Below are positions 16,953-24,637 of a stretch of DNA of 64,000 nucleotides, piece by piece. The position numbers and the translations under genes were made by a program. Under the pieces are notes generated by a model. The model searched no databases and was not told the origin of the DNA. It saw only the letters and a program-made list of their open reading frames with translations. The stretch covers positions 5,146,001 to 5,210,000 of the forward strand of contig NC_010170.1 in NCBI RefSeq assembly GCF_000067205.1, written 5' to 3'. This stretch comes from Bordetella petrii (GTDB lineage: Bacteria; Pseudomonadota; Gammaproteobacteria; Burkholderiales; Burkholderiaceae_B). The first letter of the stretch is position 1. Each line of letters starts with the position of its first letter.

Positions 16953-17666
16953 TCAACTGTCCATGCCGAGGTAGGTCTTGCGCACCAGGTCGCTGCGCAG
17001 CAGCGTCTGGGTGTCATCCGAGCCGACGATCTGCCCGGTTTCAAGCAGGTAGCCGCGCTGAGCGGTCTGCAACGCCAGCGTGACGTTCTGCTCCACCAGC
17101 AAGATGGTGGCGCCGCCCGCGTGGATCTCTCGCAGCTTCTCCATCAGTTCGGCCACCACCAGCGGCGCCAGCCCCAGCGACGGCTCGTCCAGCAGCAGCA
17201 GCTTGGGCCGTCCCATCAAGGCGCGGCCAATGGCCACCATCTGCTGCTCGCCGCCGCTCATGGTGCCGGCCTTCTGGCGAAAACGTTCTTTCAGGCGCGG
17301 AAACTGCACCAGGACGCGTTCAATATCGTGCTGCACTTCCTGGTGGGTCGAGCGGCGCGCGCGCGCCCCGATGACCAGGTTCTCGGCCACCGTGAATTCA
17401 GGGAAAACACGGCGGCCCTCGGGCACGATGCTGATGCCCTTGCGGATAATGCTGTCGGGCGCCTGGCGTTCGACCGACTCGCCCATGAACTCGATACGGC
17501 CGCCGCGCACCGGCTGCAGGCCCAGAATCGACTTCAGCAGGGTGCTCTTGCCCGCGCCATTGGCGCCGATCAGGGTCACGAATTCGCCCGTGGCCACATC
17601 CAGGCTGCACTGTTTCAGCGCCTGCACGCGGCCGTAGTAGGTGTCGATGCGGTCGATCTTAAGCAT
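16953..17666 (-). CDS. livF: LIV-type ABC transporter ATP-binding protein LivF
   Basis: 237 residues. Walker A GANGAGKST (residues 34-42), signature MSGGEQQMVAIGRALM, Walker B LLLLDEPSLGLAP and the LivF-typical IVPEGRRVFPEFTVAENL. It energises uptake together with LivG. The start ATG at 17666 overlaps the end of livG by 8 nt, preferred over an upstream in-frame ATG at 17696. Confidence 0.92.
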   Translation of the reverse strand: MLKIDRIDTYYGRVQALKQCSLDVATGEFVTLIGANGAGKSTLLKSILGLQPVRGGRIEFMGESVERQAPDSIIRKGISIVPEGRRVFPEFTVAENLVIGARARRSTHQEVQHDIERVLVQFPRLKERFRQKAGTMSGGEQQMVAIGRALMGRPKLLLLDEPSLGLAPLVVAELMEKLREIHAGGATILLVEQNVTLALQTAQRGYLLETGQIVGSDDTQTLLRSDLVRKTYLGMDS

Positions 17667-18423
17667 GCTGTGCTCCGGCGCCCAGGTAGGCGGCAATCAC
17701 TTTTTCATCGCGCTGGACTTCCTGCGGCGTGCCGTCGGCGATCTTGTGGCCGTACTCCAGCACCACTATGTGCTCGCACAGGCCCATCACCAGCTTGATG
17801 TCGTGCTCGATCAGCACCACCGTATAGCCCAGCCCGTGCAGCTTCAGGATCAGGTCGCGCAGCGCCACGCGTTCCTGCAGGTTCAACCCGGCCGCGGGTT
17901 CGTCCAGCAGCAGCATCTTGGGGTCAGTGGCCAGCGCACGGGCAATGTCCAGCTGGCGCTGTTCGCCGTACGGCAGGTTCGAGGCCAGCTCGTCCGCCTT
18001 GCTTTCCAGGCCCACGTACGACAGCAGCTCGAGCGCGCGCTCGCGGGTGGCGCGGCGTTCGGCCCGCTCGCGCGGCGTGCGCAGTATCGACGCCATCACA
18101 CTCGCGTGGGTGCGGTCCTGGCGGCCGATCATCACGTTCTCGGCCAGCGTCAGGTCGGGAAACACCATAATGTTCTGGAACGTGCGGGCCACGCCCAGGC
18201 GGTTGATCTGGTGCAGTTTCAGCCGGCTGATTTCGCTGCCGTTGAAATGCACCGAGCCGGCCGTGGGCACGTAGATGCCGCTGACCACGTTGAACAACGA
18301 CGTCTTGCCCGCGCCGTTGGGTCCGATCAGGCCGTGGATAACATTGGCCTGCATGGTGAACGACACATCGGAAAGCGCCTTCACGCCGCCAAAGGCCAGG
18401 GTCAGGTTCTCGACAGAAAGCAT
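17659..18423 (-). CDS. livG: LIV-type ABC transporter ATP-binding protein LivG
   Basis: 254 residues. Walker A GPNGAGKTS (34-42), LGVARTFQNIMVFPDLTLAENVMIG typical of LivG, signature LPYGEQRQLDIARALA and Walker B MLLLDEPAAGLN. It ends with DGTPQEVQRDEKVIAAYLG, the conserved LivG tail. Two bases separate it from livM and its end overlaps livF. Confidence 0.93.
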   Translation of the reverse strand: MLSVENLTLAFGGVKALSDVSFTMQANVIHGLIGPNGAGKTSLFNVVSGIYVPTAGSVHFNGSEISRLKLHQINRLGVARTFQNIMVFPDLTLAENVMIGRQDRTHASVMASILRTPRERAERRATRERALELLSYVGLESKADELASNLPYGEQRQLDIARALATDPKMLLLDEPAAGLNLQERVALRDLILKLHGLGYTVVLIEHDIKLVMGLCEHIVVLEYGHKIADGTPQEVQRDEKVIAAYLGAGAQHA

Positions 18424-18425
18424 GC

Positions 18426-19355
18426 TTACCTCGCGCGCAGTAACTTGAGCTTGTTGGGCAGGTCCACCAGCCCCTTGGGCAGGAACAGAATCACCAGCGC
18501 CAGCAGCAGGCCGTAGACCAGCACGTTGTATTGGCCGAATTCCTGCGCGTACTCTTCGATGATGGTCAGCGCGAACGCCCCGATGACCGAGCCATAGATG
18601 TTGCCGATGCCGCCCACGAAGGTCATGATCAGGAACAGCACCGACACGTTCAGGCCCAGCCGGTCAGGGTCGATGAAGCCGTCGTAGTGCACGAACAGCG
18701 TGCCCGCAAAGGCCGCGAACAGCGTGCTGATGGTGAACGACAGCACCTTGTAGCGAAACACCGGTATGCCCAGCGACTGCGCGGCCAACTCGTTGTTGGC
18801 GATGGCCTGCAACGCGTCGCCCGTACGCGAATCGATCACCCGCTGCAGGATGATGAACCCCGCGAACATGCACAGCAGCACGTAGTAGTAGTAGCCCAGG
18901 TCGCTGGTAAGCGACCAGCCGAAGAACTCGGGCGCCGGCACGCCGGTCAGGCCCGAGGGGCCGCCGGTGATGTCGCTGTTCTTGATGATGACCTGGATGA
19001 TCACCGCAACGGCAATACTGGCCAGCGCCAGATAGTGGCCGCTGGTGCGCAGCACCAGCATGCCGACCAGGCACCCCAGCACGCCGACCGCTGCGGTGGC
19101 CAACGGCACGGCCACCAGATAAGGCATGCCGGCCTTGACCATCATCCCCGACAGGTACGCCGCCAGCCCGAAAAAGGCCGCGTGGCCTATGGAGATCTGG
19201 CCCGTATAGCCGGCAAACAGCGTCAGGCCCATGACCACGATGGCGTAGGTGGCGGCGCGGATGCCCAGGTGGGTAATGAACGGGTCATTCAGGATGACCG
19301 GCAATGCGATCAGGGCCAGCGCGCACAACGCGGCGCCATACTTGCGTCGAGACAT
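18426..19355 (-). CDS. livM: LIV-type ABC transporter permease LivM
   Basis: 309 residues with about eight to nine membrane segments. Family stretches LTLFAGYTGQISIGHAAFFGLAAYLSG and FVGGIGNIYGSVIGAFALTIIEEY are intact. It forms the transmembrane pore with LivH. It starts 13 nt after the livH stop. Confidence 0.92.
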   Translation of the reverse strand: MSRRKYGAALCALALIALPVILNDPFITHLGIRAATYAIVVMGLTLFAGYTGQISIGHAAFFGLAAYLSGMMVKAGMPYLVAVPLATAAVGVLGCLVGMLVLRTSGHYLALASIAVAVIIQVIIKNSDITGGPSGLTGVPAPEFFGWSLTSDLGYYYYVLLCMFAGFIILQRVIDSRTGDALQAIANNELAAQSLGIPVFRYKVLSFTISTLFAAFAGTLFVHYDGFIDPDRLGLNVSVLFLIMTFVGGIGNIYGSVIGAFALTIIEEYAQEFGQYNVLVYGLLLALVILFLPKGLVDLPNKLKLLRAR

Positions 19356-19368
19356 GATGACGGTGTCC

Positions 19369-20241
19369 TTAGACTTTCTTGATCTGTTTCTTGCCCAGGA
19401 TGCCGTTGGGCTTGACCAGAATGATGAGGAGCAGGATCGAGAACGAAACCAGATCCTTGTAGGCGGAGTTGATCAGCAGCGTGCCGAACTGTTCGATCAC
19501 GCCCAGCAGGATGCCGCCCACCACCGCCCCCGACAGCAGGCCCAGCCCGCCCAACAGCGCGGCGGTGAAGCCCTTGAGCATGATCAGATTGCCCATGTCG
19601 AACGACAGCACCGCAATCGGCGCGTACACGATGCCGGCGGCCGCGCCCAGCGCCGAGCACAGCGCCACGGTGAAGTTGTTGATGCGCGACACGTTGATGC
19701 CCATCATGCGCGCGGTGGTCTTGTCCTGCGCCACGGCCCGCACCGACAAGCCCAGCGGCGTGCGCGTGAACAACACGTACAGCAGCGCCATGATCAGCAG
19801 CGTCATGCCGATCACGATCAGGTACTGGTCGCTGATCTGCACCGCGCCCAGCTTCGCGGTGTGCGCGCTAAGGGGCGGGAAGCGGTACGCCGAAGACCCG
19901 AACACCAACTGCGCCGCGCTGCGCAACAGAATGAACAGCGCCACGGTCATCATGAACAGCGAGAGCTGGTTGGCGTTTTCCAGGCGGCGCATGAAAACCC
20001 GTTCGAGTATCGACCCGAACAACAGCGCCGAGGCAATGGCCAACGGGAATGCCAGCCACATCGACAGGCCCATGTCCACATGAAAGACATAGCCCAGGAA
20101 TGCGCCCACCATGAAAATCTCGCCTTGCGCGAAATTGATGATGTCCATGCCGCGGAACACCAGCGTGATCGCCAGCGCGATCATCGCGTAGGTGCTGCCC
20201 ACAGACAGTCCGTAAATCAATTGCTGCAGAAAATGGTCCAT
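19369..20241 (-). CDS. livH: LIV-type ABC transporter permease LivH
   Basis: 290 residues. It opens with LIYGLSVGSTYAMIALAITLVFRGMDIINFAQGE and contains the permease loop FTAALLGGLGLLSGAVVGGILLGVIEQF. The start at 20241 matches the family N-terminus. An 18-bp operator (20253-20270) ends 12 bp before the start codon, so a bound repressor would block transcription of the whole five-gene unit. Confidence 0.92.
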   Translation of the reverse strand: MDHFLQQLIYGLSVGSTYAMIALAITLVFRGMDIINFAQGEIFMVGAFLGYVFHVDMGLSMWLAFPLAIASALLFGSILERVFMRRLENANQLSLFMMTVALFILLRSAAQLVFGSSAYRFPPLSAHTAKLGAVQISDQYLIVIGMTLLIMALLYVLFTRTPLGLSVRAVAQDKTTARMMGINVSRINNFTVALCSALGAAAGIVYAPIAVLSFDMGNLIMLKGFTAALLGGLGLLSGAVVGGILLGVIEQFGTLLINSAYKDLVSFSILLLIILVKPNGILGKKQIKKV

Positions 20242-20252
20242 TTCCCGGTCTC

Positions 20253-20270
20253 TACCCAAACGTTCGGGTT
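20253..20270. promoter_or_regulatory. LacI-type operator proximal to livH
   Basis: TACCCAAACGTTCGGGTT is an even-length near-palindrome with central CG, the usual form of LacI/GalR operators. It is almost the reverse complement of the site at 20311-20328. It lies next to the livH ribosome-binding region. Confidence 0.7.
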
Positions 20271-20310
20271 GCACTGTATGGGCAGGCGCAAGCATTGGCA
20301 ATCTAGTATT

Positions 20311-20328
20311 TACCCGAACGTTTGGGTA
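20311..20328. promoter_or_regulatory. LacI-type operator proximal to the regulator gene
   Basis: TACCCGAACGTTTGGGTA has central CG and 8 of 9 arm pairs matching. Its centre is 58 bp from that of the first site and 52 bp upstream of the LacI-type start codon, so autoregulation is likely. Confidence 0.7.
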
Positions 20329-20371
20329 AGAGGGCAAAATTGCTATCATTCGCCCAAAAGGAACGAGCGCC

Positions 20372-21427
20372 ATGAAAGGAAAGCAGTCTCCGGTAACCTT
20401 GCGTTCGCTGGCACAACAGCTGAATGTCCACGTCTCGACCGTGTCCCGGGTGCTCAACGGCACTGACGACGACGCGCGCACCGCCGCCGCGCCCGAAACG
20501 GTCGAACGCATCCGCGAACTGGCGCACCAGCTCAATTACCGCCCCAATCCACATGCCATCGGCCTGCGCACCCAGAAAACACGCACGGTCAGCGTGCTGG
20601 TACCGCAGCTGTCCGACCTGGTGGTGGCCACCATCTACGAAGGCATCGACGCGGCGGCGGCCGATTCCCGCTACCTGACTTTCGTCGCCAATACGGGCGA
20701 CGCGCCGGCGCGCCAGCGGCAGCTGGGCGAAATGGCGCTCGACCGGCGCGTCGAAGGGCTGATCTTCGCCGACGCCCGCCGCGACGACACTCGCTTTCTG
20801 GACGAAACCGCCAAGCGGGGCATCCCCATGGTGCTGGTCAGCCGCCATGTGGGTTCGCACTGTTCGGTTACCTGCGATGATCCGGCCGGCGGCCGCATGG
20901 CGGCCGAGCACCTGCTGGCCCTGGGACACCGGCACATCGCCGTGCTGGCGGGCGAAGAATACGCCAGCACCGGCTGCGACCGCAGCGCCGGTTTCATCGA
21001 ACACTGCCGCGAACACGGGGTGGGCATTCCGGCCAAATGGATCCTGCACGGCCCGTTCGACACCCGCGCCGGACGGCGCGCCGGCGAAAAGCTCTTCAGC
21101 CAGGCGCGCAAACCCACCGCTGTGTTCGCGGTCAACGACTTCCTGGCCATCGGCCTGATGGGCGCGGTACGCGATCGCGGCCTGGTGCCCGGCCATGACG
21201 TAGCCATCGTGGGCTTTAACGACACGCCGCTGGCCGCCGAGCTGCCCATCAGCCTGACCACCATCAATTCACCCATGCACGCCATGGGCTATCGCAGCAT
21301 GGAACTGCTGCTGGCCCGCATCAACGGGGGCCGGCCCGCACCCGAGCGGCTGGCGCCGCGGCTCATGATACGGCGCAGCACCGATCCCAACGCGCAGCCG
21401 CCATCCACCGCGCGCGGCGCCGCGTAA
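20372..21427 (+). CDS. LacI/GalR family transcriptional regulator
   Basis: 351 residues. The N-terminal helix-turn-helix VTLRSLAQQLNVHVSTVSRVLNG and hinge region are followed by a periplasmic-binding-like effector domain (KTRTVSVLVPQLSDLVVATIYEGID, FNDTPLAAELPISLTTI). The SD is AAAGGA. It is divergent from livH with two matching operators between, so it very probably controls the LIV transporter (and perhaps the amidase) and itself. The inducer is unknown. LacI regulators normally sense sugars, so pairing with a LIV transporter is less common. Confidence 0.92.
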   Translation: MKGKQSPVTLRSLAQQLNVHVSTVSRVLNGTDDDARTAAAPETVERIRELAHQLNYRPNPHAIGLRTQKTRTVSVLVPQLSDLVVATIYEGIDAAAADSRYLTFVANTGDAPARQRQLGEMALDRRVEGLIFADARRDDTRFLDETAKRGIPMVLVSRHVGSHCSVTCDDPAGGRMAAEHLLALGHRHIAVLAGEEYASTGCDRSAGFIEHCREHGVGIPAKWILHGPFDTRAGRRAGEKLFSQARKPTAVFAVNDFLAIGLMGAVRDRGLVPGHDVAIVGFNDTPLAAELPISLTTINSPMHAMGYRSMELLLARINGGRPAPERLAPRLMIRRSTDPNAQPPSTARGAA

Positions 21428-21463
21428 GCTACCAGGCCGGCAACCGCCACGGCGCGCCGCCGC

Positions 21464-22009
21464 TCAATGCCCGCGCGTCATGGCGTGCAGCACCCCATCG
21501 CGCCGAATCCAGCCGTGGAACAGCGCGGCAGCCAGGTGCAGCAGCACCGTGGCCAACAGCGCAAAGGCCAGGTACCGGTGCGCGCCGCGTAGCCACGCGA
21601 ACAGCGCCGCATTGGCGGGCGCAATGGATGGCAACTGCCAATTACCCACCATCACCGGGTAGCCACCGGCCGACACCATGGCCCATCCGATTAGCGGCAT
21701 GGCGAACATCAACGCGTAGAGCAGCACATGCGAAACATGCGCGGCCTGGCGCTGCCATGCCGGCAGGTCGGCCGGCAACGCCGGCGCGCCGCCGTACAGC
21801 CGCCGGGCCAGGCGCAGGCATGCCAGCGCCAGCAGCGCCAGGCCCAGGGGCTTGTGGATCTGTATCAGCCACTGGTGCCGCTCGGACACCGAGGCCACCA
21901 TGCCCACCCCAATAAACAGCATCGCGATGATGCCGGCCGCCATCAGCCAGTGCAACAGGCGCGCGGGCAGGCTGAAGCCCTCCGTAGGTTGTCGGGTCGA
22001 ACGGCTCAT
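21464..22009 (-). CDS. Cytochrome b561 family membrane protein
   Basis: 181 residues with four membrane segments. Candidate haem-ligand histidines occur in RLLHWLMAAGI, WLIQIHKPLG, AHVSHVLLYALM and LLHLAAALFHGW, the CybB/YodB pattern. Such proteins move electrons between quinol and periplasmic acceptors. Its start overlaps the stop of the catalase-like gene (ATGA at 22006-22009), so the two are translated together and may form a redox pair. Confidence 0.88.
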   Translation of the reverse strand: MSRSTRQPTEGFSLPARLLHWLMAAGIIAMLFIGVGMVASVSERHQWLIQIHKPLGLALLALACLRLARRLYGGAPALPADLPAWQRQAAHVSHVLLYALMFAMPLIGWAMVSAGGYPVMVGNWQLPSIAPANAALFAWLRGAHRYLAFALLATVLLHLAAALFHGWIRRDGVLHAMTRGH

Positions 22010-23109
22010 TGCGCGTGCTCCTGCTGGGTAGATGGGGAAGTGGCGGCGGCATCCCGCGGCGGCCCTTCGCGGGTACGGCGTTCGTACGACGCGGCGTAGG
22101 CAGCCGAACGCGCCGGCAGCAGCGGGTCGTCAGAAATCGCCATGCCGCGCGGCAGCACGGTCGGGTCATAGTTCACGTCGCGGCAGGGGCCTTCGTCCTG
22201 CGTCGCACTGCGGGTGATCACCACGGTACCCGCGTCGATGGTGGGCCGTTCAGCCGGCCATTGGCGCGTGGCATCGTTGGTGGGGTCGCCCGGCTCGCCC
22301 AGCGTGACCAGTAACCGCCACCGCAAGGGGCCTTGCGCCAGGCGCCGCTGCAAGTCGGCCTGCAAATAGTCTGCATCGTGCGCCGGCGCGGCGGCGGGCG
22401 CGGGCGCGGTATCCACGGGCGCCAGGCGCCAGCGCACCGGCTGCCGCTTGCCCTGGGCATCGATGAAGTAAAACGCGTGCAGCGCGTAATAGCTTTCAGT
22501 GGCGTAGCTGGCCGACGGCTTGGCCGTCTTCACCCAGGCAAGAAATGCCGCGGTCTCGGGATGTGCGGCAAAAAACGCCTGCATGCGCCGGGGGTCGGGC
22601 TTGCCGGTGGCGGGATCGCGCCTGGCCGCGAGCTGCTGCTCATAGAAGGCCTCGGGCGTGGCCACCGGAAATACCGGCATGCTGTTCATGCCGGTGCGCC
22701 ATTGCTCGCCGTTGGAAGAAGTAAAACGCAAGGCAAAGCTGCGTATGGGCACACTGGAATCCGGCGCGTAGGGGTTGCCGCCCGGTAAGGCCAGCCGCCC
22801 CACGATCGGAGTATCGCCCGGGGCGAACAGCGCAGCGGTCGACAGGGCGTGCGCCGCGCCATTGCTTTCAAAATGGCCAACCACACAGACGCCTTTGGCA
22901 TGGTTGCGCCGGTAGCCGGCGTGAACGCCGCTGTTTGCTTCCAGCGCATCGACCACGCGGTCGGGCGTCAGCCGCTGTGGGTCGAGCCAGCCGCCCACGT
23001 AGGCGAAAGCGGCGCCCGAGGCCAGCACAATGACGCCGATGGCGCCCAGGCGCAGGAAAATTTGCCGGGCAGCTAGCGGCCGGGCGTCGCGTTGAGGAGG
23101 ATACGGCAT
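22006..23109 (-). CDS. Catalase-related haem peroxidase (SrpA type)
   Basis: 367 residues. An N-terminal membrane/signal segment (LGAIGVIVLASGAAFAYVGGWL) precedes a short catalase-core domain: KGVCVVGHFESNGAAHALSTAALF, PIVGRLALPGGNP, SFALRFTSSNGEQWRTGMNSMPVFPV, and GMAISDDPLLPARSAAYAASYERR near the end. It is shorter than true catalases and is probably periplasmic, reducing peroxides with electrons from the coupled cytochrome b561. The start at 23109 has AGGAG five bases upstream. It is transcribed from the minus-strand ECF-type promoter at 23141-23170. Confidence 0.87.
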   Translation of the reverse strand: MPYPPQRDARPLAARQIFLRLGAIGVIVLASGAAFAYVGGWLDPQRLTPDRVVDALEANSGVHAGYRRNHAKGVCVVGHFESNGAAHALSTAALFAPGDTPIVGRLALPGGNPYAPDSSVPIRSFALRFTSSNGEQWRTGMNSMPVFPVATPEAFYEQQLAARRDPATGKPDPRRMQAFFAAHPETAAFLAWVKTAKPSASYATESYYALHAFYFIDAQGKRQPVRWRLAPVDTAPAPAAAPAHDADYLQADLQRRLAQGPLRWRLLVTLGEPGDPTNDATRQWPAERPTIDAGTVVITRSATQDEGPCRDVNYDPTVLPRGMAISDDPLLPARSAAYAASYERRTREGPPRDAAATSPSTQQEHAQ

Positions 23110-23140
23110 AGAACTCCTGGCTTTTACGATGAATACCCGG

Positions 23141-23170
23141 GTAGGACGATGCGGCAAAAAATTTATTCCC
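23141..23170 (-). promoter_or_regulatory. ECF-sigma-type promoter of the catalase-b561 unit
   Basis: On the minus strand GGGAATAAA (23170-23162), 13 nt, then CGTCCTAC (23148-23141): GGAAT-N16-CGTC, the normal ECF -35/-10 geometry. The -10 to start codon distance is about 31 nt. Confidence 0.65.
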
Positions 23171-23173
23171 GCG

Positions 23174-23203
23174 GGGAATAAACTGGCGCGGCGGGCGTCT
23201 TAC
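23174..23203 (+). promoter_or_regulatory. ECF-sigma-type promoter of the sigma/anti-sigma unit
   Basis: GGGAATAAA (23174-23182), 13 nt, then CGTCTTAC (23196-23203). Elements and spacing are the same as the divergent promoter; the two -35 elements form one palindrome with only GCG between them. Autoregulation of the sigma gene is implied. Confidence 0.65.
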
Positions 23204-23259
23204 GTCATTGGCCTGTAAGCTTGTGGCGCATAGGCGCGGGCCCGCACAGGAACCCCGAC

Positions 23260-23832
23260 ATGATCCAACCGGTACGCTTGCCTTTGCCCGAGCCCGTGTC
23301 CAGCGAAGATGATGCCCTCCAGACAGAAGAACTGTCCGATGCCGTGCTGCGCCTGCTGCTGCCCCGGCTGCGCAGGTTCGCCCTGCGGCTGGCGCGCGAC
23401 CCCGCGTCCGCCGACGACCTGGTCCAGGCCACTCTCGAACGGGCGCTGACGCGCTGGCCGGGCCGCCGCCCGGAAGGCAACGTGCGGGCCTGGCTGTTCA
23501 CCATCCTGTACCGTCAGTTTCTCGACTCCCAGCGCCGCGGACGCCGCTACGCGCGGCTGCTCGAATGGTTCTCCGGCGCCGACTCGGCGGCCCCCTCGGC
23601 CGAGCGCCAGGTGCTGGCCCGTTCTTCGCTGGACGCCTTCGAACGCCTGCCGGAAGCGCAGCGCACGCTGCTGTGGCTGGTCAGCGTGGAAGGCCTCAGC
23701 TACAAGGCGGTGGCGGATCTGTTCGACATTCCCGCGGGCACGGTCATGTCGCGCCTGTCGCGCGCGCGGCGCGCATTGCGCGACCTGAACGAAGGGCAAA
23801 CTGTCGCCGCGCACTTGAGGATACTGAAATGA
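23260..23832 (+). CDS. ECF-family RNA polymerase sigma factor
   Basis: 190 residues. Region 2: LLLPRLRRFALRLARDPASADDLVQATLERAL and RAWLFTILYRQFLDSQRR. Region 4: FERLPEAQRTLLWLVSVEGLSYKAVADLFDIPAGTVMSRLSRARRALR. Region 3 is absent, as usual in ECF factors. The start at 23260 was chosen for AGGAA upstream and family length. It is translationally coupled to the anti-sigma gene (ATGA at 23829). It presumably reads both its own promoter and that of the divergent catalase-b561 unit, an oxidative-stress arrangement. Confidence 0.92.
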   Translation: MIQPVRLPLPEPVSSEDDALQTEELSDAVLRLLLPRLRRFALRLARDPASADDLVQATLERALTRWPGRRPEGNVRAWLFTILYRQFLDSQRRGRRYARLLEWFSGADSAAPSAERQVLARSSLDAFERLPEAQRTLLWLVSVEGLSYKAVADLFDIPAGTVMSRLSRARRALRDLNEGQTVAAHLRILK

Positions 23833-24587
23833 GCCAATCTCCCATCGACGACCTGGCACGCAATGCCTATGTAGACGGGCAGCTCGACGCCGCGCAGCGG
23901 CGCGCCATGGAGGCCTACCTGCTGGCGCACCCCGAACAGGCTCAGGAACTCTCCGCATGGCAGCGCGACGCACAAGAACTGCGCCGGGCCGCCGGCCAGG
24001 ACAGCCTGCCGCCCAACCCCGAGCTCGACCCTGCCGCGGTACGCGCGCGGCTGCGCGCGCGCACGCGACGCCGGCTGGCGATGGCGAGCAGCCTGTGCGT
24101 GGCGCTGGTGCTGGGCGGCGCCACGGGCTGGAGCGCGCGCGACAGCGCCTTGGCGCACCGGGTACTGCCCATGCAGGATGCCGTGCAGGCCTACCGCCTG
24201 TTCGCGTCCGACCATGCGCCCCAGCCAGACCTGCGCGCCGATGCGGGCAGCCTGCAAAGCTGGCTGGACGATTATTTCGCGCACGCCCAACGCCTGCCCG
24301 ACCTCAGCGCCAGCGGCTACAAGCCGGTGGCGGCGCGCCTGCTGGCCACAGACCAGGGCCCGGCGGCAATCGTCATCTACGAAAACGCCGGGCAGCGCGC
24401 CAGCTTCTATATCCGTCCGCCGGGGCCGGGCATGCAGATGCTGCCCGAGGGCAGCCGGCGCGATGGCAAGCTGCTGGCCCGCTATTGGTCCGGGCAAGGG
24501 TACAACTACGCCCTGGTCGGCGTGGGCGATGGCATGCCCGACGCGCCGCCGCCCATGCCCGTCCAGGCGGCCAGCCAGGCCTCGTAG
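23829..24587 (+). CDS. Membrane anti-sigma factor for the adjacent ECF sigma
   Basis: 252 residues. The N-terminal cytosolic helices (DLARNAYVDGQLDAAQRRAMEAYLLAHPEQAQEL) resemble the anti-sigma domain but lack the His-x3-Cys-x2-Cys zinc motif. A single membrane segment follows (LAMASSLCVALVLGGATGWSA, about residues 80-100), then a ~150-residue periplasmic part with RASFYIRPPGPG and YWSGQGYNYALVGVGD. The layout is that of a transmembrane anti-sigma holding the ECF factor inactive until a periplasmic signal. Assignment rests on position and topology. Confidence 0.82.
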   Translation: MSQSPIDDLARNAYVDGQLDAAQRRAMEAYLLAHPEQAQELSAWQRDAQELRRAAGQDSLPPNPELDPAAVRARLRARTRRRLAMASSLCVALVLGGATGWSARDSALAHRVLPMQDAVQAYRLFASDHAPQPDLRADAGSLQSWLDDYFAHAQRLPDLSASGYKPVAARLLATDQGPAAIVIYENAGQRASFYIRPPGPGMQMLPEGSRRDGKLLARYWSGQGYNYALVGVGDGMPDAPPPMPVQAASQAS

Positions 24588-24637
24588 ATTCTCGCGTGAC
24601 CTATCATTGGCGTTTCCCTGCCGCACCCGGATTCGCC

